From assembly GCA_002770795.1 (NCBI GenBank), contig PCTP01000172.1, positions 524-26,569 of the forward strand: 26,046 bases of DNA, read 5' to 3'. The position numbers and the translations under genes are program-made. The notes beneath the pieces were generated by a model that made no database searches, was not told where the DNA came from, and worked only from the letters and a program-made list of their open reading frames with translations. The DNA comes from Gammaproteobacteria bacterium CG22_combo_CG10-13_8_21_14_all_40_8. GTDB lineage: Bacteria; Pseudomonadota; Gammaproteobacteria; Enterobacterales; GCA-002770795. Shown piece after piece: positions 15,711 to 22,386 of this stretch (its first letter is position 1; every line of letters starts with the position of its first letter).

Positions 15711-16244
15711 ATGAATATTAACAAGCTGTTATTAGCGGTATTAGTGCTCATCCTAAGTACCGGTTTAATCGCCAAAGACAAAAAAATCGCTCATCCTACC
15801 CCCATGAATCCCGAACTTCTTCTCAAGTCTATTACAGAATACGCCGATGAAGAAAAACTGGAACTCAATAAAAACCTAATCAGCTTTCACTATAAAAAAA
15901 TAAACCTCTACTGTATTTTTGATACCAAAGCCGACCGTATGCGCATTATTAGCCCCATCGCACAAGCCGGAAAAGTCCCTCCAGAACTTTTAATCAATGC
16001 CCTTAAAGCCAACTACCACACCGTATTAGATGCCCGTTACGCCATAGGCGATGATCTGCTCTACTCCGCCTTTATCCACCCTTTATCCCCATTAACCGTA
16101 CCTGAATTACAATCCGCCATCCTCCAAGTCGCCACCGCAGCAGCCACCTTTGGAAGTTCATTTACCAGCGGTGAATTAATGTTCCCTGGACAGGGTGAGG
16201 CTAAAAAAGAAACCCGATCTGCTGAGAAGGATCCGCAGACTTAG
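15711..16244 (+). CDS. Small exported protein, YbjN-like fold suspected
   Basis: A 177-residue protein with a clear Sec signal peptide (MNINKLLLAVLVLILSTGLIA, cleavage likely near residue 21; no lipobox Cys). The mature part contains a strand-rich segment (LISFHYKKINLYCIFDTKADRMRIISPI). It is followed by helix-rich stretches LINALKANYHTVLDARYAI, DLLYSAFIHPLSPL and LQSAILQVATAAATFG, then FTSGELMFPGQ. The pattern, especially the DARYAI...LYSAFIHPLSPLT run, recalls the YbjN / type-III-chaperone-like fold, but I do not recognise a characterised homologue. It is probably periplasmic. An SD-like GAGGGAG/AGAAG precedes ATG. The C-terminal tail is charged and low in complexity. Function unknown. Confidence 0.7.
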   Translation: MNINKLLLAVLVLILSTGLIAKDKKIAHPTPMNPELLLKSITEYADEEKLELNKNLISFHYKKINLYCIFDTKADRMRIISPIAQAGKVPPELLINALKANYHTVLDARYAIGDDLLYSAFIHPLSPLTVPELQSAILQVATAAATFGSSFTSGELMFPGQGEAKKETRSAEKDPQT

Positions 16245-16448
16245 ATATAAATTTGTTCCGGTTACGCCAAATTCCCGAAGTTCAAAAAAGTTCAAAAACG
16301 AAGAACTACAGCATCAATTCAGCCTGGCGAACCATCCATTCATCCATTCAACATCAGCATCGCTACATTGGACGATGCCCGCTTGCCAAAGGCCAAAAAC
16401 TAAGGCATGGTCGTCGTGGCAGCTCTCATCCAAACCGAGTGAACATCC
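16245..16448. other. Convergent intergenic region, no gene seen
   Basis: About 200 bp between the 3' ends of the exported protein gene and the MocR gene. It contains short imperfect repeats (AGTTCAAAAA twice near 16280-16296; CATCCATTC-like copies near 16334-16349). The frames crossing it on both strands do not resemble any protein I know. No clear terminator stem was found. Confidence 0.5.
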
Positions 16449-17873
16449 TTATTGCTTGCTCGTTTGCATCTGATGGATAATAACCGCTAATTTTGCGGTC
16501 ACTGCAGCAATATTGATTTTTGGATCACAAGCACAGTTGATGCGAATAAAATGATTAAATTTTTGGCTGGCACTAGAAAGCTGTCCTGGAATAATGGCAA
16601 TATTGGCTGCAATGGCTTTTTTAAAGAGCTCAAAACCATCAATGTTTTTGGGTAACTCTATCCAAAGAATACATCCACCTTGGGGCCTGGAGATCCTTGT
16701 TTCTGCGGGGAAATACTGAGTGATCGCTTGCTGAAATTGATACATCTGAGTGGCTAATTGAGCCGTAAATTGCCGTAGATAACGGTCATACTTTCCACTG
16801 CTTAAAAACTTTGCCACAATTAATTGAGTGAGATTGGGCGCGCTGATATTACTAAAGGTTTTGAAGTAACTCACCTCCTTATAAAAAGCACCAGGGGCAA
16901 TCCACCCCACACGCAGGCCAGAAGCGATGGTTTTTGAAGCAGAGGAACAATAGAGTACCAATCCTTTGGTGTCAAAAGCCTTGCAGGGTTTGGTTCTGGA
17001 TCCGTCGAAGGAGAGATCACCAAATAAATCATCTTCAATTAACGGGATGGATTTACCAGCCAGCATACTCACCAATCTTTGACGATTTTCAATGGGCATA
17101 TTCGCTCCCAAGGGATTGCTGAATGTAGGGACGATGGCGACGGCTTTAATATCCCATTGTTCTAATGCCAACTCCAAAGCTTCGAGACTCATGCCATCAA
17201 CAGGATGACATGGGATTTCCAGCGCCTGATAGCCCAGGGATTCAATTAATTGAAATAAACCCACAAATCCAGGTGACTCAATAGCAATGGTATCCCCTTG
17301 TTTGGCCACAGCGCGTAAACAGATCGATAAAGCTTCAAGACAACCATTGGTGACAATGAGATCATCCGCTTGTACCTGACAGCCATTCTCACTCATACGC
17401 TTAGCCAGCGCTTGGCGCAGCAAAGAATGACCGGGGGAAAAATGCACATCCACAATATCATTGATCTGCACTTTGATGATCTGCGTGGCTATCTGTTGTA
17501 TTGCCTTTTTCGGGAAATATTGCGCAGCAGGATAAGAGGTCCCTAGGTTAATGGTATTGGGTTCATCACATTGATGAAAAATACCACTGGCAATTTCATG
17601 AATTTTAATGGATTTTGGCAGCAAAGGAATTAAAGGGGTATGAATCACTTTTTGCTGATCAGCAGGCATTTTAACGTAACAACCTGATTTGGGCCGAACT
17701 TCAATAAGCCCTCGAAGTTCTAACTCCTCTAAAGAACGCTGTACTGTGGCAATACTAATTTTACGCTGAGTAGATAATAATCGAATTGAGGGGAGTTTAT
17801 CACCAGGACGATAAACACCTTTAAGAATCAAATCTCTTAAATCATCGGCAACTTGCTCATACAGTTTGACCAC
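16449..17873 (-). CDS. MocR-type transcriptional regulator (GntR wHTH fused to aminotransferase domain)
   Basis: DNA-binding regulator made of an N-terminal GntR-like winged helix (KLYEQVADDLRDLILKGVYR...GDKLPSIRLLS...IATVQRSLEELELRGLIEVR, about residues 3-67) and a fold-type-I aminotransferase domain. The latter has GCLEALSICLRAVAKQGD, FSNPLGANMP, LIEDDLFGDLSF and the PLP-binding lysine in YCSSASKTIASGLRVGW (Lys314). I chose GTG at 17873 because GGGAG lies 5 nt upstream; the alternative TTG at 17885 overlaps that SD. The product is 474 residues, normal for MocR. It is divergent from phhA with a 165-bp shared region, the usual arrangement of a MocR regulator with its target, so it may sense an amino acid or PLP adduct tied to phenylalanine/tyrosine turnover. 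That link is inference. Confidence 0.93.
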   Translation of the reverse strand: MVKLYEQVADDLRDLILKGVYRPGDKLPSIRLLSTQRKISIATVQRSLEELELRGLIEVRPKSGCYVKMPADQQKVIHTPLIPLLPKSIKIHEIASGIFHQCDEPNTINLGTSYPAAQYFPKKAIQQIATQIIKVQINDIVDVHFSPGHSLLRQALAKRMSENGCQVQADDLIVTNGCLEALSICLRAVAKQGDTIAIESPGFVGLFQLIESLGYQALEIPCHPVDGMSLEALELALEQWDIKAVAIVPTFSNPLGANMPIENRQRLVSMLAGKSIPLIEDDLFGDLSFDGSRTKPCKAFDTKGLVLYCSSASKTIASGLRVGWIAPGAFYKEVSYFKTFSNISAPNLTQLIVAKFLSSGKYDRYLRQFTAQLATQMYQFQQAITQYFPAETRISRPQGGCILWIELPKNIDGFELFKKAIAANIAIIPGQLSSASQKFNHFIRINCACDPKINIAAVTAKLAVIIHQMQTSKQ

Positions 17874-17890
17874 AAAGACTCCCAAAAAAA

Positions 17891-17952
17891 CAGTACAGAT
17901 TTGTTTGAAATAATAAATACAGTATACAAATTATAAAGCTGTACTGCAAATA
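17891..17952. promoter_or_regulatory. Candidate MocR operator: three CWGTAY elements
   Basis: Three related sequences lie between the regulator and phhA: CAGTACAGATTTG (17891-17903), CAGTATACAAATT (17920-17932) and CTGTACTGCAAAT (17939-17951). Starts are 29 and 19 bp apart, roughly three and two helical turns. Direct repeats of this kind are the known binding mode of GabR/PdxR-like MocR regulators. The first element abuts the regulator gene, suggesting autoregulation. Confidence 0.45.
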
Positions 17953-17986
17953 TTAATATATTTCTAAATCTGTAATGCTTTCGATT

Positions 17987-18018
17987 TTGACGCTAAACTG
18001 ACTTTTCTATTAGATAAC
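17987..18018 (+). promoter_or_regulatory. Candidate promoter of phhAB
   Basis: TTGACG (17987-17992) is a 5/6 match to the -35 hexamer. Downstream, TAGATA (18011-18016) at 18 bp or GATAAC (18013-18018) at 20 bp is a weak -10. The weak -10 and the upstream MocR-type repeats fit an activated promoter. Confidence 0.35.
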
Positions 18019-18038
18019 ATACAACATGAGGTTTACAG

Positions 18039-18863
18039 ATGAAATCCGCTTTGAATATTGTCGAAAATTTTCCGCTACCCTACCTATCAAAAACACCAGA
18101 TGCGCAGGGTATTATCCATTATTCAAATGAGGAGAATGAAACCTGGGAAATTTTGTATGAGAGACAAATTAAGCTTTTAAAGAGCCGTGCTTGTGATGAA
18201 TTTTTAGAGGGGTTGGATTTGTTAAAGATGGATGGCCAGGCTATTCCACAATTACCCAGCATCAATAGGTCCTTGCAAAGCTTAACAGGCTGGCAGGTGG
18301 AAAGAGTGCCTGCATTAATTGGTTTTGATCGATTTTTTAATCTGTTGGCGAATCGAAAATTCCCTGCAGCTACCTTTATTCGACGAAAAGAAGAGATTGA
18401 CTATATTCAAGAACCCGATATATTTCATGAACTTTTTGGTCATTGTCCATTATTAACCAATCAGGATTATGCCGATTTTTCACAACATTATGGGGAATTA
18501 GGTCTTGCTGCCAGCAAAGAAGATCGACGCATGCTGGCTCGACTCTATTGGTTTACCATTGAGTTTGGGCTTTTACAAACCGAGTCTGGTGTTAAAATCT
18601 ATGGAGGTGGTATTCTTTCCTCTAAAGAAGAATCCTGTTATAGCTTAGAGAGTTCAATACCACATCGACAGCCTTTAGACATTTTAGAGGCGTTTCGTAC
18701 TTTTTACAGAATTGACCAACTCCAAAAAAATTATTTTGTTATCGAGAAATTGAGCGACTTACAACAGATTATTGAGAGCGATTTACCGGGGTTAATTCAG
18801 CAAGCCAGAAGCCTGGGGATGAAACCATCGGCTTATGCACCAAGAGAAAATGCTGCTTGTTAG
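18039..18863 (+). CDS. phhA: Phenylalanine 4-hydroxylase
   Basis: Tetrahydropterin-dependent non-haem iron enzyme turning phenylalanine into tyrosine. The catalytic core is intact: EPDIFHELFGHCPLL with iron ligands His130 and His135, and YWFTIEFGL with the third ligand Glu175. IYGGGILSSKEE is the conserved substrate-site loop. Length 274 equals the single-domain bacterial form, with no regulatory ACT domain. An SD-like TGAGG precedes ATG 18039. phhB follows after 32 bp with its own SD, so the cofactor-recycling enzyme is co-expressed. In related bacteria this pair serves phenylalanine use and tyrosine/pyomelanin supply; here no further tyrosine-degradation genes are in view. Confidence 0.96.
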   Translation: MKSALNIVENFPLPYLSKTPDAQGIIHYSNEENETWEILYERQIKLLKSRACDEFLEGLDLLKMDGQAIPQLPSINRSLQSLTGWQVERVPALIGFDRFFNLLANRKFPAATFIRRKEEIDYIQEPDIFHELFGHCPLLTNQDYADFSQHYGELGLAASKEDRRMLARLYWFTIEFGLLQTESGVKIYGGGILSSKEESCYSLESSIPHRQPLDILEAFRTFYRIDQLQKNYFVIEKLSDLQQIIESDLPGLIQQARSLGMKPSAYAPRENAAC

Positions 18864-18895
18864 GTTAGACATGAAATCTGTTTAGGAGAAAATCA

Positions 18896-19243
18896 GTGAG
18901 TCAGTTAAATCAAAAAAGTTGTGAAGCCTGCCATGTCGCTGCGGAAACTGTCAAGATAGAAGAAATGGAAGCTTTGTTGCAACAAATACCTGAATGGATC
19001 GTTCAAAAACAAAATGGTATCGCTCAATTAGAAAGACAGTATCACTTTAAAAAGTATAAAACAGCCGTTGAATTTGCCAATAGCGTGGCAAACTTAGCCG
19101 AAACGGAAAACCATCATCCAGCTCTATTGATTGAATGGGGTAAGGTACAGGTTTCATGGTGGACCCATGCCATTAAGGGGCTGCATCAAAATGATTTTAT
19201 CTGTGCCGCTAAAACCGATAATTTGTATGCCATGTTCAAGTGA
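18896..19243 (+). CDS. phhB: Pterin-4a-carbinolamine dehydratase
   Basis: Recycles the 4a-hydroxytetrahydropterin made by phenylalanine hydroxylase by removing water. The 115-residue protein shows the family signature ETENHHPALLIEWGKVQVSWWTHAIKGL: His73-His74-Pro75 and His91 are the active-site histidines. The conserved FKKYKTAVEFANSVANLAE helix precedes it. The start is GTG at 18896 with AGGAG 7 nt upstream. A short N-terminal extension with two Cys residues (SCEACHV) is slightly longer than the minimal family but not unusual. The perfect 16-bp hairpin 9 bp after the stop probably marks the end of the transcript. Confidence 0.96.
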   Translation: MSQLNQKSCEACHVAAETVKIEEMEALLQQIPEWIVQKQNGIAQLERQYHFKKYKTAVEFANSVANLAETENHHPALLIEWGKVQVSWWTHAIKGLHQNDFICAAKTDNLYAMFK

Positions 19244-19252
19244 AAGCTGGTT

Positions 19253-19291
19253 AATCACTACAGAAGATGTTGCGTATCTTCTGTAGTGATT
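19253..19291. terminator. Perfect 16-bp hairpin between convergent phhB and transglutaminase-like gene
   Basis: AATCACTACAGAAGAT (19253-19268) is matched without error by ATCTTCTGTAGTGATT (19276-19291), with a 7-nt loop. It sits 9 bp after phhB and 30 bp after the minus-strand operon, so it could end transcription from both sides. There is no T tract after the stem in either direction, so classical intrinsic termination is uncertain. Confidence 0.6.
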
Positions 19292-19321
19292 CCGAAAAAA
19301 TTAGATCTAATTTCATTGTAT

Positions 19322-19981
19322 CTAAAGATCTGCACCCTTCTCACTTTGGTTTGTTTGAGATAGAAAAGTATCAGCTAGATGGGGATAATGTTTTTTAAAG
19401 TTCTCATAAATAAACTCTACAGGTACCTCAGCAAAAGCACCATGATCAACTATATACTCCATATATTTTTGTCCAGAAGCTGTGTACTCTTGAAAAATAG
19501 CCTCATGTTCTCCATCGAAATCAAGGGGGGTGATATCAAATTTTTCACAAAGCTCAAGATTAAAAATAGGTGTGGCTTTTATCCATTTTTTATGAAGATA
19601 GATCTCAGCATAACCATGCATGGAAAAATATCGGGTACCAATTAAATCCAATAACTTTTGACTGGAAATATGATTTTCAACATCCGCAAAACCAATGCGA
19701 GCTGGAATTTTAAAATAGCGACAAAGTGCAACCATCAATGCAGCCTTAGGAATACAGTAAGCTTCAGCCTGGCTTGCAGCAAATGAAGCTTTTAATGATC
19801 GCTTTCCTTGTGCAATGGTATAGGGATTATAACGTATGTTATCTCTCACCAAATAATAAATTGAAATCGCTTTTTGTTTTTTGGTGCGCCCCGTTACCAG
19901 CAAAGAGTACGCCAGAACAGCAGGATGTGAATAATCAATATATTCTGATTCCTGCAAATATTTATTCTTGTTGTTCCTCAT
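19322..19981 (-). CDS. Transglutaminase-like domain protein
   Basis: A 219-residue soluble protein with a transglutaminase/cysteine-peptidase-like core. The likely nucleophile Cys76 lies in AEAYCIPKAALMVALCRYFKIPARIGFADV, and the second catalytic residue His122 in SMHGYAEIYLHKKW. The third position is in WIKATPIFN, as in the related bacterial subgroup where Asp is not obvious. No signal peptide is seen, so it is probably cytoplasmic. The start was set at ATG 19981, immediately after the stop of the upstream racemase-like gene; upstream starts (GTG 20029, ATG 20005, ATG 19993) extend into that gene, and the SD choice is not decisive. It is the last gene of the beta-oxidation operon. Its link to fatty-acid metabolism is unclear, and the substrate is unknown. 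Confidence 0.78.
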   Translation of the reverse strand: MRNNKNKYLQESEYIDYSHPAVLAYSLLVTGRTKKQKAISIYYLVRDNIRYNPYTIAQGKRSLKASFAASQAEAYCIPKAALMVALCRYFKIPARIGFADVENHISSQKLLDLIGTRYFSMHGYAEIYLHKKWIKATPIFNLELCEKFDITPLDFDGEHEAIFQEYTASGQKYMEYIVDHGAFAEVPVEFIYENFKKHYPHLADTFLSQTNQSEKGADL

Positions 19982-19982
19982 G

Positions 19983-21218
19983 CTATTTATCATCCTCTCT
20001 ATCATGTAATTGCTTATTTTGGGTAGCACAGAAGATCACTTTATTTTCTATCAGTTGCTGGATGTGGTGTTGAGGGTAATTTAATGCCATCATGATGTCT
20101 AAACTGTCTTCTCCTAATAATCTTCCACATTGTTTTCTCAATACTTGTTCAGAAAACTTAATCGCAGGAGCAATTTGTTTCACCTGTGTTTTGTTATCAA
20201 GCGCTATATCCATACACATATTTCTTGAAACAAACAGGGGGTGTTGAGAGGCTTCAAGAATAGTCAGGACAGGCTCAACACAACAATCAACAGCCTCGAA
20301 TAATTCAGTCCAATACGCAAGATCATGCTCAGCAATTAAATCTTGGATAGCTGTTTTAAGTGCAGATCTTTCTTCTACGCTTCCTTGAAAAGAACATAAC
20401 CAGTCTGGGTGTCCCAAAACATCAAAAAAACGTAAAGCAAATTTTTCTTCCAATATCCCAACAGAAAGATATTGGTGATCAGCAGTTTGATAGTAATCAT
20501 AACAACTCCCTCCATTAAGGAGTTCACTTTCAAGTTCTGGACTTTCAGCGGTTGCTAAAGCGACAGCGCCAGAGAGTGCATTTAAACTAAAGACACCGTC
20601 AGCCATGCTAATATCCAGATATTGTCCTATACTCGTTTCATTGCGTTCAATGATGGCAGCAAGAATAGCCATCACGGCATGTTGTGAACCAGCAGCCAAA
20701 TCCGCAATTTGGGTACCACTTAAAACAGGCCCTGTTGATTTTTTACCGCTATAACTCGCCAATCCACTGACAGCCAAATAATTAATATCATGACCTGCTT
20801 TGTTTTTATAAGGGCCTGTTTGACCATAACCCGTAATGGAACAATAAATGATTTTTGGATTGATTTTTTTTAAACTCACATAATCCAGTCCAATCTTTTG
20901 CATGATACCTGGCCGAAATTGTTCAATAACAATATCATATTCCTGCACGAGTTTATGAATAACTGCTTGCCCTTGATCGTTAAATAAATCCAATGCAAGA
21001 GATTTTTTATTTCGATTCAATGAAAGATGTGCATAAGATTGTTTCTTAAAAAATGGGGGTAATAATTTCACCAAATCAGGTCGATTAGGCGACTCTACTC
21101 GTACTACTTCCGCCCCCATGTCAGCCATCAACATGGTCGCATAAGGGCCAGGTAATAGATTGGTAAAATCTAATATCTTGATATTTTTTAATGGGCCGGC
21201 ATGGGTATGAGGTGACAT
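19983..21218 (-). CDS. Alpha-methylacyl-CoA racemase-like protein (CoA-transferase family III)
   Basis: Family III CoA-transferase/racemase fold of 411 residues. It shows the start LKNIKILDFTNLLPGPYATMLMADMGAEVVRVE. GHDINYLAVSG holds His143 and IADLAAG holds Asp173, spaced 30 residues apart exactly as the catalytic His126/Asp156 of the mycobacterial racemase MCR. Glu257 in GILEEKF fits the third key residue. GHDINYLA is typical of racemases rather than of true CoA-transferases such as Frc or CaiB, which use a nucleophilic Asp in another context. Such racemases invert the 2-methyl centre so that branched acyl-CoAs can enter beta-oxidation. It lies 5 bp after the acyl-CoA dehydrogenase. The racemase call is good; the substrate is inferred. 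Confidence 0.83.
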   Translation of the reverse strand: MSPHTHAGPLKNIKILDFTNLLPGPYATMLMADMGAEVVRVESPNRPDLVKLLPPFFKKQSYAHLSLNRNKKSLALDLFNDQGQAVIHKLVQEYDIVIEQFRPGIMQKIGLDYVSLKKINPKIIYCSITGYGQTGPYKNKAGHDINYLAVSGLASYSGKKSTGPVLSGTQIADLAAGSQHAVMAILAAIIERNETSIGQYLDISMADGVFSLNALSGAVALATAESPELESELLNGGSCYDYYQTADHQYLSVGILEEKFALRFFDVLGHPDWLCSFQGSVEERSALKTAIQDLIAEHDLAYWTELFEAVDCCVEPVLTILEASQHPLFVSRNMCMDIALDNKTQVKQIAPAIKFSEQVLRKQCGRLLGEDSLDIMMALNYPQHHIQQLIENKVIFCATQNKQLHDREDDK

Positions 21219-21223
21219 AAAAG

Positions 21224-22384
21224 TTACTGAAATAAAGAACGAGAAATAATCAATTTCATTACTTCACTGGTTCCTGCATAAATTTTCTGAACACGTGCAT
21301 CGGCATAAGCTCTAGCGACAGGGTATTCCCACATATAACCATAACCACCATGTAATTGCAGGCATTCATCTAATACTTTGCATTGAACTTCTGTCGCCTG
21401 TAACTTAATCTTTGCGGCTGTGGCGGCATCTAGACTTCCTGCAACATGCAATTCCAAACATTTATCCACAAAAACACGGGTTGAGGTAACGTCTGTTGCC
21501 GCTTCAGCCAATTTGAATTGAGTATTTTGAAAACTTGAAAGTGGTTTTCCAAAGGCTTTCCTTTCAGAAACATAAGCAATGGTTTGCTGTAAAATAGCCT
21601 CGGTATTGGCAATGGCTAATATGGCGACGGAAAGTCGCTCTTGAGGCAACTCATCCATTAGGTAGTTAAACCCCTGATTTAATTCTCCCAATAAATTTTC
21701 CTTGGGTACAAGAACATCTGTAAAAAACAATTCAGAGGTGTCTTGTGCTTTCATGCCAATTTTTTTAAGATTTTTTCCTTTAGAAAAGCCTTCTCTATGG
21801 GATTCCACTAAAAATAAACTAATACCTTTTGAGCCTGCAGTAGGCTCAGTTTTAGCAACCACAATGACTAAATCGGCTAATTGACCATTAGTGATAAAGG
21901 TTTTTGAACCATTGATAATATAGTTATCACCTTCCAATACAGCCGTTGTTTTAATCCCTTGCAAATCAGATCCCGCACCAGGTTCTGTCATCGCAATCGC
22001 CATAATAATATCGCCATTGACAGTCCCTGGCAGAAAGGCTTGCTTTTGTTGTTCGCTGCCATAATTTAAAAGGTAAGGAACTGCTATATCTGAATGTAAT
22101 CCCCAGCCAATACCTGACAACCCAAGCTTGGTACATTCCTCGGTTATAATAGCATTGAATTTAAAATCGGCTCCAGCGCCACCATAAATCTCAGGCACTG
22201 TGGGTGACAAAAAACCTTGTGTGCCTGCTTTGCGCCAAAGCTCACGATCGACTTGACCATCCTGTTCCCATTGTTCATGAAAAGGAACCGCCTCAAGCAT
22301 TAAAAATTTATGCACCATATCTCTAAAGAGTTCATGGTCACTATCAAACAATGTTCTAGGAATTGAATTGATGTTTGGGTACAT
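21224..22384 (-). CDS. Acyl-CoA dehydrogenase (LCAD/IVD-like)
   Basis: FAD enzyme making the first double bond of beta-oxidation. The 386-residue protein has the standard layout: AMTEPGAGSDLQGIKTTA (about 131-148, FAD contact), FITNGQLADLVIVVAKT, and ERKAFGKPLSSFQNTQFKLAEAATD. The C-terminal QLHGGYGYMWEYPVARAYADARVQKIYAGTSEVMK is also present. The sequence DELPQERL with Glu249 fits the helix-G catalytic glutamate of long-chain and isovaleryl-type dehydrogenases, rather than the C-terminal Glu of medium-chain enzymes, whose place is taken here by the segment around YAGTSE. It is 2 bp after the multifunctional gene and 5 bp before the racemase-like gene. Electrons would go to ETF, not in view. 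The chain length preference is not determinable. Confidence 0.92.
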   Translation of the reverse strand: MYPNINSIPRTLFDSDHELFRDMVHKFLMLEAVPFHEQWEQDGQVDRELWRKAGTQGFLSPTVPEIYGGAGADFKFNAIITEECTKLGLSGIGWGLHSDIAVPYLLNYGSEQQKQAFLPGTVNGDIIMAIAMTEPGAGSDLQGIKTTAVLEGDNYIINGSKTFITNGQLADLVIVVAKTEPTAGSKGISLFLVESHREGFSKGKNLKKIGMKAQDTSELFFTDVLVPKENLLGELNQGFNYLMDELPQERLSVAILAIANTEAILQQTIAYVSERKAFGKPLSSFQNTQFKLAEAATDVTSTRVFVDKCLELHVAGSLDAATAAKIKLQATEVQCKVLDECLQLHGGYGYMWEYPVARAYADARVQKIYAGTSEVMKLIISRSLFQ

Positions 22385-22386
22385 AC

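Noticed and set aside
16195..16480. Two overlapping plus-strand frames after the exported protein gene
   Set aside because: No SD, no recognisable sequence, and they overlap each other and run into the end of the MocR gene.
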